Shown: positions 53,885-62,099 of the stretch, piece after piece | How the letters are laid out: each line of letters opens with the position of its first letter | How positions within the stretch are numbered: position 1 is the first letter of the stretch | Assembly (NCBI RefSeq): GCF_900452515.1 | Contig: NZ_UGNW01000001.1 | Coordinates: forward strand, 3,431,501 to 3,495,500 | Direction: 5' to 3' | Source: Legionella birminghamensis | GTDB taxonomy: Bacteria > Pseudomonadota > Gammaproteobacteria > Legionellales > Legionellaceae | Length of the DNA stretch: 64,000 nucleotides | The notes under the pieces: model-generated | Databases searched by the model: none | Told to the model about the DNA's origin: nothing | Seen by the model: only the letters and a program-made list of their open reading frames with translations | Program-made: the position numbers and the translations under genes

Positions 53885-54058
53885 TCAGGATTTCTTTTTC
53901 CCGCTAGCCCATACAGTCAGTAACAGCTCTAAAGCAATGGCTGCTAAATTTACCGGATGTAATTTACCCCGATTAATGCCTTTAGGCTTAATCACCTTAT
54001 TTAGAAATAAGCGCAGCAGATGCAATCTGAAATACTGGATTAATAACTTATAAATCAT
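53885..54058 (-). CDS. Small 57-residue protein with hydrophobic segments
   Basis: On the minus strand, GAGGAAA lies seven to nine bases before an ATG at 54058. The frame reads MIYKLLIQYFRLHLLRLFLN, continues through KVIKPKGINRGKLHPVNLAA and ends in VWASGKKKS with a TGA at 53885. The N-terminal half is amphipathic/hydrophobic and the tail basic. Its stop lies two bases after the convergent stop at 53883. No family is recognised; the good ribosome binding site is the main support. The rest of the gap (54059-54271) shows no gene. Confidence 0.45.
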   Translation of the reverse strand: MIYKLLIQYFRLHLLRLFLNKVIKPKGINRGKLHPVNLAAIALELLLTVWASGKKKS

Positions 54059-54271
54059 CGGATTTCCTCAATGCTTGATAAAAATAATTATAGTCTATAA
54101 TAATTAAGTACAAATTGATTCACTAGTTATCAAGGAAGATAAAGAAAGAAATACAGTCGTGCAGAAATAGAAAGATACGCTTCCATTTCTGTAATGCAGT
54201 TTGTAGTCATGGCGGTAAACCCAAGCCTTACCTGATTAATCAGGATTTAACCAAATAATTGGAGGTGGAAC

Positions 54272-54514
54272 ATGCCTAACAAACAATTTTCAGAACGATT
54301 GAATCGAGAGCTGGATGCTATTGGAGTTCCCTGTATATACAAAGAACGAGTCAAAGCAGTAGCAAAGATTTTTAAATTGCCCTCATTCACCGCTCAGGAA
54401 CTACTTAACGGCAGCGTATTCGATACTCGTTTAGTCAATATCGTAGCTGACGAGCTGGAAGTTAACCCTCACTGGCTGTTGGGTAAAAGCCCGGTGAAGT
54501 CAAAAGTACATTAA
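54272..54514 (+). CDS. Small helix-turn-helix protein
   Basis: The 80-residue protein reads SERLNRELDAIGVPCIYKER and then VKAVAKIFKLPSFTAQELLNG, giving a predicted HTH of the XRE/lambda-repressor type with VADELEVNPHWLLG as the last helices. It has a strong GGAGG site. The thiolase gene begins 12 bases downstream, so it may regulate or simply be co-transcribed with it. Similar small HTH proteins are common in Legionella. Its operator is unknown. Confidence 0.78.
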   Translation: MPNKQFSERLNRELDAIGVPCIYKERVKAVAKIFKLPSFTAQELLNGSVFDTRLVNIVADELEVNPHWLLGKSPVKSKVH

Positions 54515-54526
54515 AGTGAGATCATT

Positions 54527-55705
54527 ATGACCGATGACGTCTTTATCTGTGCCCCTGTGCGCACTGCAATAGGTACATTTAATGGCAGCTTGAAAAATAC
54601 ACCCGCTCCTGATTTGGGAGCGGTGGTTATTCGAGAAAGCCTGCGGCGTGCTGCTCTGGACTCCCAAACAATTGAAACAGTCGTTATGGGGCAAGTGGTA
54701 CAAGCAGGGGCCGGCATGAATCCTGCACGTCAGGCCAGCATTAAAGGCGGTTTGCCAGTGCAGGTTCCGGCACTTACGGTGAATCGGGTCTGTGGTTCGG
54801 GGGCGCAAGCAGTCGTCTCCGCCTATCTTGAGGTAGTCAGCGGCAATATTGACTGCGCTATTGCGGGCGGAATGGAAAATATGGATCTCTGCCCCTATCT
54901 TTTACCTTCAGCCCGCTGGGGTTATCGTCTGGGGGACGGAAAAATGCGTGACAGTTTATTGCTAGACGGTCTGCATGATATTTTTTCCGGCCAGCATTCA
55001 GGCTGGCATACTGAAGATTTAGCCAGTGAATACCACATTAGCCGAGAAGAGCAGGATGCCTGGGCTGCGCGCTCCCATCAACGTTTTTCCAAAGCGCAGC
55101 AAGCAGGAGAATTTGCACAGGAAATTGCTGCAGTGGAAATTGGTTCGCGCAAGGGAATTGAGCTGTTTCAAAAAGATGAACATAACCGGGCCGATACCAC
55201 CGCCGAAATCCTCGCTAAACTAAAGCCTGCATTCCGCCCGCAAGGTACTATCACGGCCGGCAATGCACCCGGGTTAAATTCAGGGGCGGCCGCCATGATT
55301 GTCGCCAGCGCCCAATGCGTTAAGCGTTATCAGCTGGATCCCATGGCGAGGATTGTATCCTACGGTATTTCCGCCGTAGAACCAGGGATGTTTGGTCTTG
55401 GTCCCGTGCCGGCAGTAAAGCAAGCGCTTGAAAGAGCACAGTGGAAGCTGGCTGATGTGGAACGCCTGGAAATCAACGAAGCCTTTGCCGCGATAACGCT
55501 GGCGGTCATGCGCGAGCTTCATCTTGATGAATCCATTGTCAACGTGGATGGCGGCGCTATCGCCCACGGCCATCCAATCGGTGCTTCAGGAGCGATACTG
55601 ACTACCCGCTTGCTTTATTCCATGGCCCGGGATCATTTGAAAAGAGGTATCGTTACCTTGTGCATTGGCGGCGGCCAGGGAATTGCATTAGCCCTCGAGA
55701 GGTAG
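54527..55705 (+). CDS. Acetyl-CoA acetyltransferase (biosynthetic thiolase)
   Basis: The enzyme condenses two acetyl-CoA to acetoacetyl-CoA, the entry to polyhydroxybutyrate or mevalonate-type metabolism, or the reverse reaction in degradation. The 392-residue protein has the nucleophilic cysteine in TVNRVCGSGAQAVVSAYLEV (about residue 88), His in GGAIAHGHPIGASGA (about 348) and the second cysteine in LCIGGGQGIALALER (about 378). Legionella stores PHB, so a role in PHB synthesis is likely but no phaB/phaC gene is adjacent. It may be co-expressed with the small HTH gene. Confidence 0.94.
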   Translation: MTDDVFICAPVRTAIGTFNGSLKNTPAPDLGAVVIRESLRRAALDSQTIETVVMGQVVQAGAGMNPARQASIKGGLPVQVPALTVNRVCGSGAQAVVSAYLEVVSGNIDCAIAGGMENMDLCPYLLPSARWGYRLGDGKMRDSLLLDGLHDIFSGQHSGWHTEDLASEYHISREEQDAWAARSHQRFSKAQQAGEFAQEIAAVEIGSRKGIELFQKDEHNRADTTAEILAKLKPAFRPQGTITAGNAPGLNSGAAAMIVASAQCVKRYQLDPMARIVSYGISAVEPGMFGLGPVPAVKQALERAQWKLADVERLEINEAFAAITLAVMRELHLDESIVNVDGGAIAHGHPIGASGAILTTRLLYSMARDHLKRGIVTLCIGGGQGIALALER

Positions 55706-55766
55706 GGGGATACTCCACTCCATCCCAGCGGAGCAGTCTCCTCGAATGCTCGCGCTCCAGTTCATC

Positions 55767-55798
55767 CGAATCCCCGCGGTCGTTGCCGCGGGGATTCG
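55767..55798. terminator. Palindrome acting as terminator between convergent genes
   Basis: CGAATCCCCGCGG (55767-55779), loop TCGTTG, and CCGCGGGGATTCG (55786-55798) form a perfect 13-bp stem. It lies between the thiolase stop (55705) and the stop of the permease gene (55801), on a GC-rich stem followed by TTTT. The core equals the dispersed palindrome family. Confidence 0.65.
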
Positions 55799-55800
55799 TT

Positions 55801-56991
55801 TTACTCGCTCCGTAAAGACATAATCGGCTCCAGCTTCGCAGCACGCCTTGCTGGATAAAAGCCAAAAAAGATACCCGTGGCTACAGAAACGGCAAAGCCC
55901 GCCAAAGGGGGCAGGCTATGGAGAATGAAGGTCCATTCACTGAAATAAGCGACAATTCTTGTGAATATAAGACCTAACAATACACCAAGGCCGCCGCCCA
56001 GAAACGAAAGCAGCACCGATTCAACCAGAAATAAATTCTGTATTTCGCTGTTCCTGGCACCGACTGCTTTACGAATTCCAATCTCTTTTTTACGTTCACT
56101 GACTGAAACCAGCATCACATTCATCACACCAATACCGCCCACCAACAAAGATATCCCGCCAATAACGCCTAAGAGCAAGGTGAAAATCTGCCCCTGGCTT
56201 TCCATACTGGCAATAATTTGCTTGGCACTTCGGGTAAACAAACTGAGCCGCGGCGCCTCTAACTCCACCTGTTGTTTGATCTGGCCAATTGCTAAATCGA
56301 TATCAGTGTCAGGCTTTAAAAGCATGACGGCATTATTCACCTTGCTGTCTTTACTGATCAAAGCAATGCCGGCCACCGGTACAATCACGGAATGGTTGAC
56401 GTCTTCATTGAAAAAGCCGTTTTCCTGCCAGCGATCCACCACCCCGATAATGGTATAAAGCGAATTGCCAATGCGAATTTGTTTTCCTATGGGATCATCC
56501 AGCGTTATCTCGCGGATTTGGCGGGCCAAATCATCTCCAATAACGCAGAAATGTTCAAAAGAATTCAGAAACGAAACAAAATGGCCGCGCGCCACTTGAA
56601 TATGAATAATATCAGCCAGACTGTCATCTGCACCAATAATAGCACTCTGTAAAACCTGGCCCTTAAAGCTCACCGGCTGATAAGCGGTGGCATAGGGGGC
56701 TATTTTTAAAATGGAGGGAACTTTCGCGGGTAAACTGCGCCAGAATTGCAAAGCTAACTCAGACTGCACACTGGACTGGCCCCGCTCTTTCTGGAACACG
56801 GTGGTGGCCAAGAGATCAGTACCCAAAGCCTTAAATTGTTCCAGCGCTTTTTCTGTCGCCAATTGCCCACAACTGATCAAGGCAACAATGGCTGCCGTTC
56901 CTACCAGCACGCCCAACACTGCAAGAAAGGAGCGCAGCTTGGAAGCGGTCAGATTAACCAGGGCTTGCTGAAAATGATTAAACCAGTTCAT
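55801..56991 (-). CDS. MacB-type ABC permease (separate subunit)
   Basis: The protein of 396 residues (from ATG 56991) has an N-terminal transmembrane helix (about residues 17-40), a periplasmic MacB core domain and three C-terminal spans. Signature regions are VGGIGVMNVMLVSVSERKKE and IGIRKAVGARNSEIQNLF (about 275-315). In E. coli MacB the ATPase is fused; here it is a separate upstream gene. Unusually, 405 bases containing MITE-like palindromes lie between the ATPase stop (57397) and this start. The gene should still be expressed if the palindromes do not fully terminate transcription. Confidence 0.9.
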   Translation of the reverse strand: MNWFNHFQQALVNLTASKLRSFLAVLGVLVGTAAIVALISCGQLATEKALEQFKALGTDLLATTVFQKERGQSSVQSELALQFWRSLPAKVPSILKIAPYATAYQPVSFKGQVLQSAIIGADDSLADIIHIQVARGHFVSFLNSFEHFCVIGDDLARQIREITLDDPIGKQIRIGNSLYTIIGVVDRWQENGFFNEDVNHSVIVPVAGIALISKDSKVNNAVMLLKPDTDIDLAIGQIKQQVELEAPRLSLFTRSAKQIIASMESQGQIFTLLLGVIGGISLLVGGIGVMNVMLVSVSERKKEIGIRKAVGARNSEIQNLFLVESVLLSFLGGGLGVLLGLIFTRIVAYFSEWTFILHSLPPLAGFAVSVATGIFFGFYPARRAAKLEPIMSLRSE

Positions 56992-57051
56992 GGAGATTTC
57001 CAATTTGTATCAGCGCGCCAACCAGCTTGTACCCCCGCGGCTTCGACCCAT

Positions 57052-57263
57052 AGCTATCTACACAAATGTTTTTCCCGCTCCGAATCCCCGCGGCTGCGAC
57101 CGCGGGGCCCATGTCTGGTGGCCGAACCTGCACTTTAAGTTTGCAATGTTGCCAAAAATTAGAGGGGGAAAAGGTACAAGACTGAAACCCTGAATAGGCA
57201 TCGTTTGGGTTCCGCGGTCGCAGCCGCGGGGATTCGATAGCTAATGCATTTGTGTAGATAGCT
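57052..57263. repeat. Best-preserved MITE-like palindromic element (212 bp)
   Basis: Perfect 17-bp terminal inverted repeats AGCTATCTACACAAATG are at 57052-57068 and, inverted, at 57247-57263. Inside are a core at 57086-57107, a spacer with TTTGCAATGTTGCCAAAAA (57140-57158) and an inverted core at 57210-57231 (one base changed). A separate core lies just outside at 57338-57359, and partial palindromes flank the unit near 57033 and 57271. No coding sequence is present. The block separates two genes of one efflux operon. Confidence 0.82.
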
Positions 57264-57396
57264 TTGAGCTCCGACCGCGGGGTCCACCACTGAATTATGT
57301 AATAGTTACAATTCTTCTTCGCGCCAAAGGGCATGGGCCCCGCGGTCGAAGCCGCGGGGATACGTGGATGCGCTGCGGGGAGACTGTTTTGAAAAT

Positions 57397-58074
57397 TCAC
57401 CCTACAATCTCCCCATCACAAAGCACGATTCGCCGCTGGCACTGGGCCGCAATTTGCTCATCATGGGTAACCATGATAATGGTGCGGCCTTCAGCATGCA
57501 GCGCCAGAAACAGATTCATTACCTCAGTCCCTGTCCTGGAGTCCAGCGCACCGGTGGGTTCATCCGCCAGAATGACCTCGGGTTCAGTCACTAAGGCGCG
57601 GGCGATTGCCACACGCTGCTGCTGCCCGCCTGATAATTGGGTAGGCTTATGCTGGGCGAATTTTTCCATTCCCACCCGTGACAGGGCAGACATCACCAGA
57701 TTTTCTGATGCCTCTGAGCCAATGGAGCGATAAGTTAAGGGTAAAGCGACATTCTGGCGTGCAGTGAACCGGGGTAATAAATTGAACTGCTGAAAAACAA
57801 AGCCAATGTTACGATTGCGGTGGCTGGCGAGTTCATCTTCTGATAAATCAGCGACCGGCTGCTGATTGAGATAATAATCCCCCTTATCGGCCTTATCCAG
57901 CAAGCCTATGATATTCATCAGGGTGGACTTCCCGGAGCCGGAGGCACCAACAATGGCAAGTAATTCGCCGCGTTTAACGGTCAGGGAAACCTGTTTGAGA
58001 ACCTGACTGCTCACTCCCCCAATGGTATAACGCTTGCATAAGTTTTGGATGCGAATCAGAGCGGAATTAGTCAT
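57397..58074 (-). CDS. MacB-type ABC ATPase
   Basis: The 225-residue ATPase has Walker A IVGASGSGKSTLMNIIG (about residues 38-54), Q-loop GFVFQQFNLLPRFTARQNVA, signature QLSGGQQQRVAIARALV (about 142-158), Walker B VILADEPTGALDSRTG and H-loop VTHDEQIA. This matches the MacB/SalX group that drives export of macrolides, peptides or lipoprotein-like substrates. It overlaps the preceding adaptor by 8 bases. Confidence 0.94.
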   Translation of the reverse strand: MTNSALIRIQNLCKRYTIGGVSSQVLKQVSLTVKRGELLAIVGASGSGKSTLMNIIGLLDKADKGDYYLNQQPVADLSEDELASHRNRNIGFVFQQFNLLPRFTARQNVALPLTYRSIGSEASENLVMSALSRVGMEKFAQHKPTQLSGGQQQRVAIARALVTEPEVILADEPTGALDSRTGTEVMNLFLALHAEGRTIIMVTHDEQIAAQCQRRIVLCDGEIVG

Positions 58075-59197
58075 AAACGATTACGTCCCCCTCCTTCAAG
58101 CCAGCGACAACGCTTACTTTATCCACTTGAGAAGCACCTGTTGCAATGGGCTGTCTACTGATTGTGCCGTCCGCCTGACGCAGATTGACCATGCTGCGGC
58201 CATTATCCTGGGAAACGGCGGCAATGGGAATGAGTAGATGCCTCTCTTCTTCTGTGGAGAGCTCAATAGAAGCACTCATCCCTACTTTAATCAGCGCCTG
58301 CTGTGCCTTGCTTAAATGCTTTACTTCAACAATAGCGCTGAATGAGGGCAGGGCACCGCCATTCGCCGTGGCCTGGGCGTTGACCGCCACCAGCTCCCCG
58401 CTCAATGCTTCCTGCCCCAGAGCGACACCAGATACAGTGGCTTTCATTCCAGGGTGTATTTTATCAATGTCCACCTCGGGCACATCAATTTCCACACTGA
58501 TGCCGCTCATATCGCCAATCAAAGCAATGGCCTGCCCTGATTTGACCGCAGAGCCGACTGTCAAGCGCCCGGTCTTGTCATCGCCGCTTTTCGGAGGATA
58601 AAGCAGGATACCGGTTTCCGGCGCCTTAAGCTGGATTAGATTGTGATTAGTGTTTAAGGCTTGTCTGACTTTATCAAACTCCGACAGACTTAAGCTGGAT
58701 AAATCCGCACCCTCATCCATTTTTTCCAGTATCTCGCTTAATTTACGAGTCGCCTGCATCAAAGTGATGCGCGCTGTATCAAGGCTTGATTTTTCACTAA
58801 GATAATTATTTTTTGATAATAAGCCGGCATCCCAGAGCTCCTGCGTGCCGCTAAACTTCGCCTTGGCAATGTTATAGCTATCCTTGGCTTTCAGATAGTC
58901 AGTCAAAATTTCATTGTATTGCTTTTGTAATTCATTGGAATTAAGCACCACAACCACATCACCCTTATGAACTAATTGACCGTAGTGAAAATTCATTGTT
59001 TCAATGATTGCATCCATTGAACTGCTCAGGGTGTTTTCTTTCAAGGGCTGGATAATTCCGGTAAAAGCCAATGTTTTTTTCATGGGTTCCGGTTTCACCA
59101 CATAGCTTTGCCCACCGTGGCTTGCAGGGGAGTCGTCACCGCAGCCGCTCAATAAGGCCAGAAAAAATAAATACGTTATAAATTTAAAAAGTCTCAT
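58067..59197 (-). CDS. MacA-like periplasmic adaptor lipoprotein
   Basis: The 376-residue protein starts with a lipoprotein signal ending in LALLSGCGDD (lipobox LSGC, Cys about residue 19), unlike E. coli MacA, which has a membrane helix. Then come a lipoyl half (MNFHYGQLVHKGDVVVVLNS), a long alpha-hairpin (about 95-195) that docks with TolC, the second lipoyl half and beta-barrel domains with the macA-like GQAIALIGDMSGISVEIDVP. It overlaps tolC by 4 bases and the ATPase by 8, so the operon is tightly coupled. Confidence 0.92.
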   Translation of the reverse strand: MRLFKFITYLFFLALLSGCGDDSPASHGGQSYVVKPEPMKKTLAFTGIIQPLKENTLSSSMDAIIETMNFHYGQLVHKGDVVVVLNSNELQKQYNEILTDYLKAKDSYNIAKAKFSGTQELWDAGLLSKNNYLSEKSSLDTARITLMQATRKLSEILEKMDEGADLSSLSLSEFDKVRQALNTNHNLIQLKAPETGILLYPPKSGDDKTGRLTVGSAVKSGQAIALIGDMSGISVEIDVPEVDIDKIHPGMKATVSGVALGQEALSGELVAVNAQATANGGALPSFSAIVEVKHLSKAQQALIKVGMSASIELSTEEERHLLIPIAAVSQDNGRSMVNLRQADGTISRQPIATGASQVDKVSVVAGLKEGDVIVYD

Positions 59198-60822
59198 TCG
59201 CCAAACCTGAGTTTAATATTCCATTCCGTTAATGTGGTGCCCAATAAACGCTGAAGGGTAGACAGTTGATTCAAATAGGCGATTTTAGCACTAATCAGAC
59301 CCGACTGGGCCAAAATGAGCTGGTTCTGGGTGTTGCTGACATCCAGTGCGCTGGCAATACCCGCCTGCAGTTTCTTTTTCTCCAGCGCATAGGATTGCGC
59401 CGCCAGCTTCACCTGCTTTTCAGCCAGCTTGTAGCGTTTCGCCAGACTTTGAATAGTCGTAATGGTATTGGTAATGGTCGTAATTAAAGCGCGGCGGCTG
59501 GCCGTCAGGTTCAGCCGGTCTTTTTCCAGCTTTACCTTGGCATTAATAAGCTGGCTTCGACGGCTGATATCATTTAAGGGTACTGTCAAAGTCAGCCTGG
59601 CAGACTCATTTACATTGCGGCCATTATAAATACCGCGAAAACCATTATTGCCATCCACGTCAGTCACCATTCCAGATTGCACATTGGCACCGACATCCAG
59701 CTGCCATAACTGCTGATTTTGCGCCACTTTGTAAGCCCGTTCATCCGCCCTTAATTGCATTTGCTGGGCAATATAATTGCTGTTATTTTCCAAAGCCAGG
59801 CGGATGGATTCCTGTAAATCAGGCACTATAATTTTATCCACCTTGATATCATTGGGAACGGCGAGACGCATGGCCGGATCCAGGCCAATGGCCTGCAGCA
59901 AGTCCTGGCTAGCATTTTCAAACTCATTAATGGCCTGTTCCACCATTAAATTCAACGACTCAATCTGGTAAGACTGCTGAATATTAGCGGTCGGTTCCAG
60001 CTGCCCTGCCTTAATCTTTTTCTCATTCATTTCAAAGGTTTTTCGCGCTTCTTCCAGTTGATAACGCTGATTTTCAAGATTATTGCCACTGACTATTAGA
60101 CTGCGATAGGCGGTAATGACCTGGGTAACCTGCTCGATAACCGATTGGCGCAGATTAATTTTATTGAGTTGCTCTGAGTCAATAGCATCCAGTAAGCCCG
60201 CCTCATTTACTGCCTTGCCGAATCCTTGCAGCAGCGGTTGGGTGACCGAAAAATTCAGCACCGGGCTGTAACTGTTATAATTGGAAACATTATTATCGAG
60301 ATTCAATGATAATTGCGTACCCAGTTTAGTTTTCAGATCCAGTTCTGGTGTCGCCATAAAATTCTTATTAACCGCAGACCCCACGCTCTCATAGCGGCTT
60401 TTTTCAATCGAAGCGGTGCCGGCAAGTGCATATTGTAATTCAAATTCATTATGGGCCAGGCGGAGTTGATAGCGTTGAATGATACGATCCAGTTCGGCGC
60501 TCTGGATATTGGGGTTATAGCGCAGGGCAAGCAAAATGGCCTCCCTTAGTCCAAGATGCTGTACTTTCTTGTTTTTGGCATCGGGGGAAAGCGGCAATTC
60601 AATCCAGTGATCAAGCATATATTCCGGATTATGGATTGCCTGTTCAAGCCGGGCTTCAGCCTCGCTCACCTCAAGCGCTTCCTTGCCCGGATCAGCTGTC
60701 CAGCGATACAGGGAAACCGCTTCAGCAGGGCTTTGAGGTTGGCTTGCCTGGGCGCTGCAGCTATTCCATGGCAGAAAGGCCAGCAATAACATCGCAGATA
60801 ATACTTGCCAAACCTTCAACAT
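59194..60822 (-). CDS. TolC-family outer membrane efflux protein
   Basis: The 542-residue protein has a signal peptide (LLLAFLPWNSCSA region, residues 1-25) and two repeated OEP domains of long helices and beta strands (about 85-300 and 320-530). Segments such as NPNIQSAELDRIIQRYQLRL and KLQAGIASALDVSNTQNQLI are typical; the latter carries the conserved helix start with A-LDV-N-Q. It forms the outer-membrane exit duct for the ABC exporter below it. It is the first gene in the operon, with GAGAGGA before the ATG. Confidence 0.93.
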   Translation of the reverse strand: MLKVWQVLSAMLLLAFLPWNSCSAQASQPQSPAEAVSLYRWTADPGKEALEVSEAEARLEQAIHNPEYMLDHWIELPLSPDAKNKKVQHLGLREAILLALRYNPNIQSAELDRIIQRYQLRLAHNEFELQYALAGTASIEKSRYESVGSAVNKNFMATPELDLKTKLGTQLSLNLDNNVSNYNSYSPVLNFSVTQPLLQGFGKAVNEAGLLDAIDSEQLNKINLRQSVIEQVTQVITAYRSLIVSGNNLENQRYQLEEARKTFEMNEKKIKAGQLEPTANIQQSYQIESLNLMVEQAINEFENASQDLLQAIGLDPAMRLAVPNDIKVDKIIVPDLQESIRLALENNSNYIAQQMQLRADERAYKVAQNQQLWQLDVGANVQSGMVTDVDGNNGFRGIYNGRNVNESARLTLTVPLNDISRRSQLINAKVKLEKDRLNLTASRRALITTITNTITTIQSLAKRYKLAEKQVKLAAQSYALEKKKLQAGIASALDVSNTQNQLILAQSGLISAKIAYLNQLSTLQRLLGTTLTEWNIKLRFGE

Positions 60823-60976
60823 TCATCCTCTCAGCCTGATTCATGTTTAAAATTAAACCACATTTTGGCCTGATTTACTAGCTCGGCTTCTTTAATAATT
60901 ACCGACAGAAGACACTACCCAGACCAATGAAACTGGGTTATTCTCCACATTCTTTTACAACTACACAAGAATAGCC

Positions 60977-62056
60977 ATGAAAGGACTCTATCAATTAATT
61001 ATTGCAGCGGGTTTGCAAACTGTCAGCATGATCGGCATTGCAGGCGAAATGGGCGAAGCATCTACTGCTGGTATGGTATTCATTCCCGCGCTTAAGCCAG
61101 GCTTTGAACTATCCGTCAGTGCCCTTTTTCTAAAACCAGAAGCGGATAATCTGGGCTGGTCAGCTAATACCACTGTATTTCCCATCCCAAATCCTCAATG
61201 GCAGATTAATGCCATTGAACCTGATTTTGATACGGGCTTTCATTTAGGTGCACGCTATGTTTTCCCTAACTCAGGGACTGATATTCAGGCCAACTGGTTT
61301 TACCTGGATACCAGGGATCATGACAGCGTTGTTGTTAATCCGCTGACTCAATGGGTTTCGCCTTTTTCTCAAACCGGAACACCTCCTTCTGGAGGAGAAA
61401 TTACTGGCGTTGCCTTTTTAAGCAGTGCGGAGGCGAACCTGGATTTTAACTATAATGCCATCAATCTCGACATTGGAAAATTTGTCAATTTCGGCCCTGA
61501 TTTGCAGACACGTTTTTTTACCGGAATAAGCGGCGCATGGATAAAAGAGGAACTGGTTTCTACTTTTAATGGCGCTCCCACGGTTGTATTTTCTCTAAAG
61601 AACAAATCCACTTATCAAGGCGCAGGACCAAGGTTAGGCTTATTCAATGATTACAGCATTTATCAAGGGCTGCACCTGGTAGGGCAAGTGGCCGGCTCTG
61701 TGTTGTTTGGCCGCCTGAAACCCGGTGAATATCAATTTCTTGGCAGTTCGTCTGATTTGGCATTGGTGGGTATTGCTTTAAATCAGGAAAAACTGGCCAA
61801 CTCCAGTGTTGATCAGATAGTTCCTGCGGTCGATGCAAAACTGGGATTAAGCTATAGCCATTTATTGCATGAGCACGTACTCACTTTCGAAGCGGGTTAT
61901 ATGGGTACAGTGTATGTTCACCCCTTAGCTGCTTATGAAACCAACACCAATGTGATTGCCCTGGACACCGGCTCTTTATCCACCTCCAGTGTGAAACATG
62001 TACAAAGCAATTTTTCTGTCGCAGGACCTTATGTGACATTGAAGCTGAGAGGCTGA
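60977..62056 (+). CDS. Lpg1974-type Legionella outer membrane beta-barrel protein
   Basis: The 359-residue protein has a signal peptide (residues 1-22, IAGE). FELSVSALFLKPEADNLGW at the mature N-terminus matches the AlYLxPxxDnL pattern of the gene at 51501. FDTGFHLGARYVFPNSGTDI follows, with an amphipathic beta pattern to the C-terminal SVAGPYVTLKLRG. A barrel of the Legionella OMP family is likely. It is divergent from tolC, and convergent with ubiI over a strong terminator. Confidence 0.83.
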   Translation: MKGLYQLIIAAGLQTVSMIGIAGEMGEASTAGMVFIPALKPGFELSVSALFLKPEADNLGWSANTTVFPIPNPQWQINAIEPDFDTGFHLGARYVFPNSGTDIQANWFYLDTRDHDSVVVNPLTQWVSPFSQTGTPPSGGEITGVAFLSSAEANLDFNYNAINLDIGKFVNFGPDLQTRFFTGISGAWIKEELVSTFNGAPTVVFSLKNKSTYQGAGPRLGLFNDYSIYQGLHLVGQVAGSVLFGRLKPGEYQFLGSSSDLALVGIALNQEKLANSSVDQIVPAVDAKLGLSYSHLLHEHVLTFEAGYMGTVYVHPLAAYETNTNVIALDTGSLSTSSVKHVQSNFSVAGPYVTLKLRG

Positions 62057-62067
62057 CAGCTGTATCA

Positions 62068-62096
62068 CTAATCGAATCCCGGCGGGATTCGATTAG
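62068..62096. terminator. Bidirectional terminator between OMP gene and ubiI
   Basis: CTAATCGAATCCC (62068-62080) and GGGATTCGATTAG (62084-62096) form a perfect 13-bp stem with a 3-base GGC loop. It stands exactly between two convergent stop codons (62056 and 62100). The sequence GGGATTCGAT resembles the tail of the dispersed palindrome family. Confidence 0.7.
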
Positions 62097-62099
62097 CTT

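Noticed and set aside
56978-57400. 140-codon minus-strand open frame inside the efflux operon gap
   Set aside because: It is made of the palindromic element read through (repeated PRGYK/SPRLRPR motifs) and lacks a start signal.
55801-60822. MacAB-TolC operon as the exporter of the LSGG peptides
   Set aside because: MacB-type ATPases lack the C39 peptidase needed to cut at a double glycine, and the loci are about 45 kb apart; no direct link can be shown.
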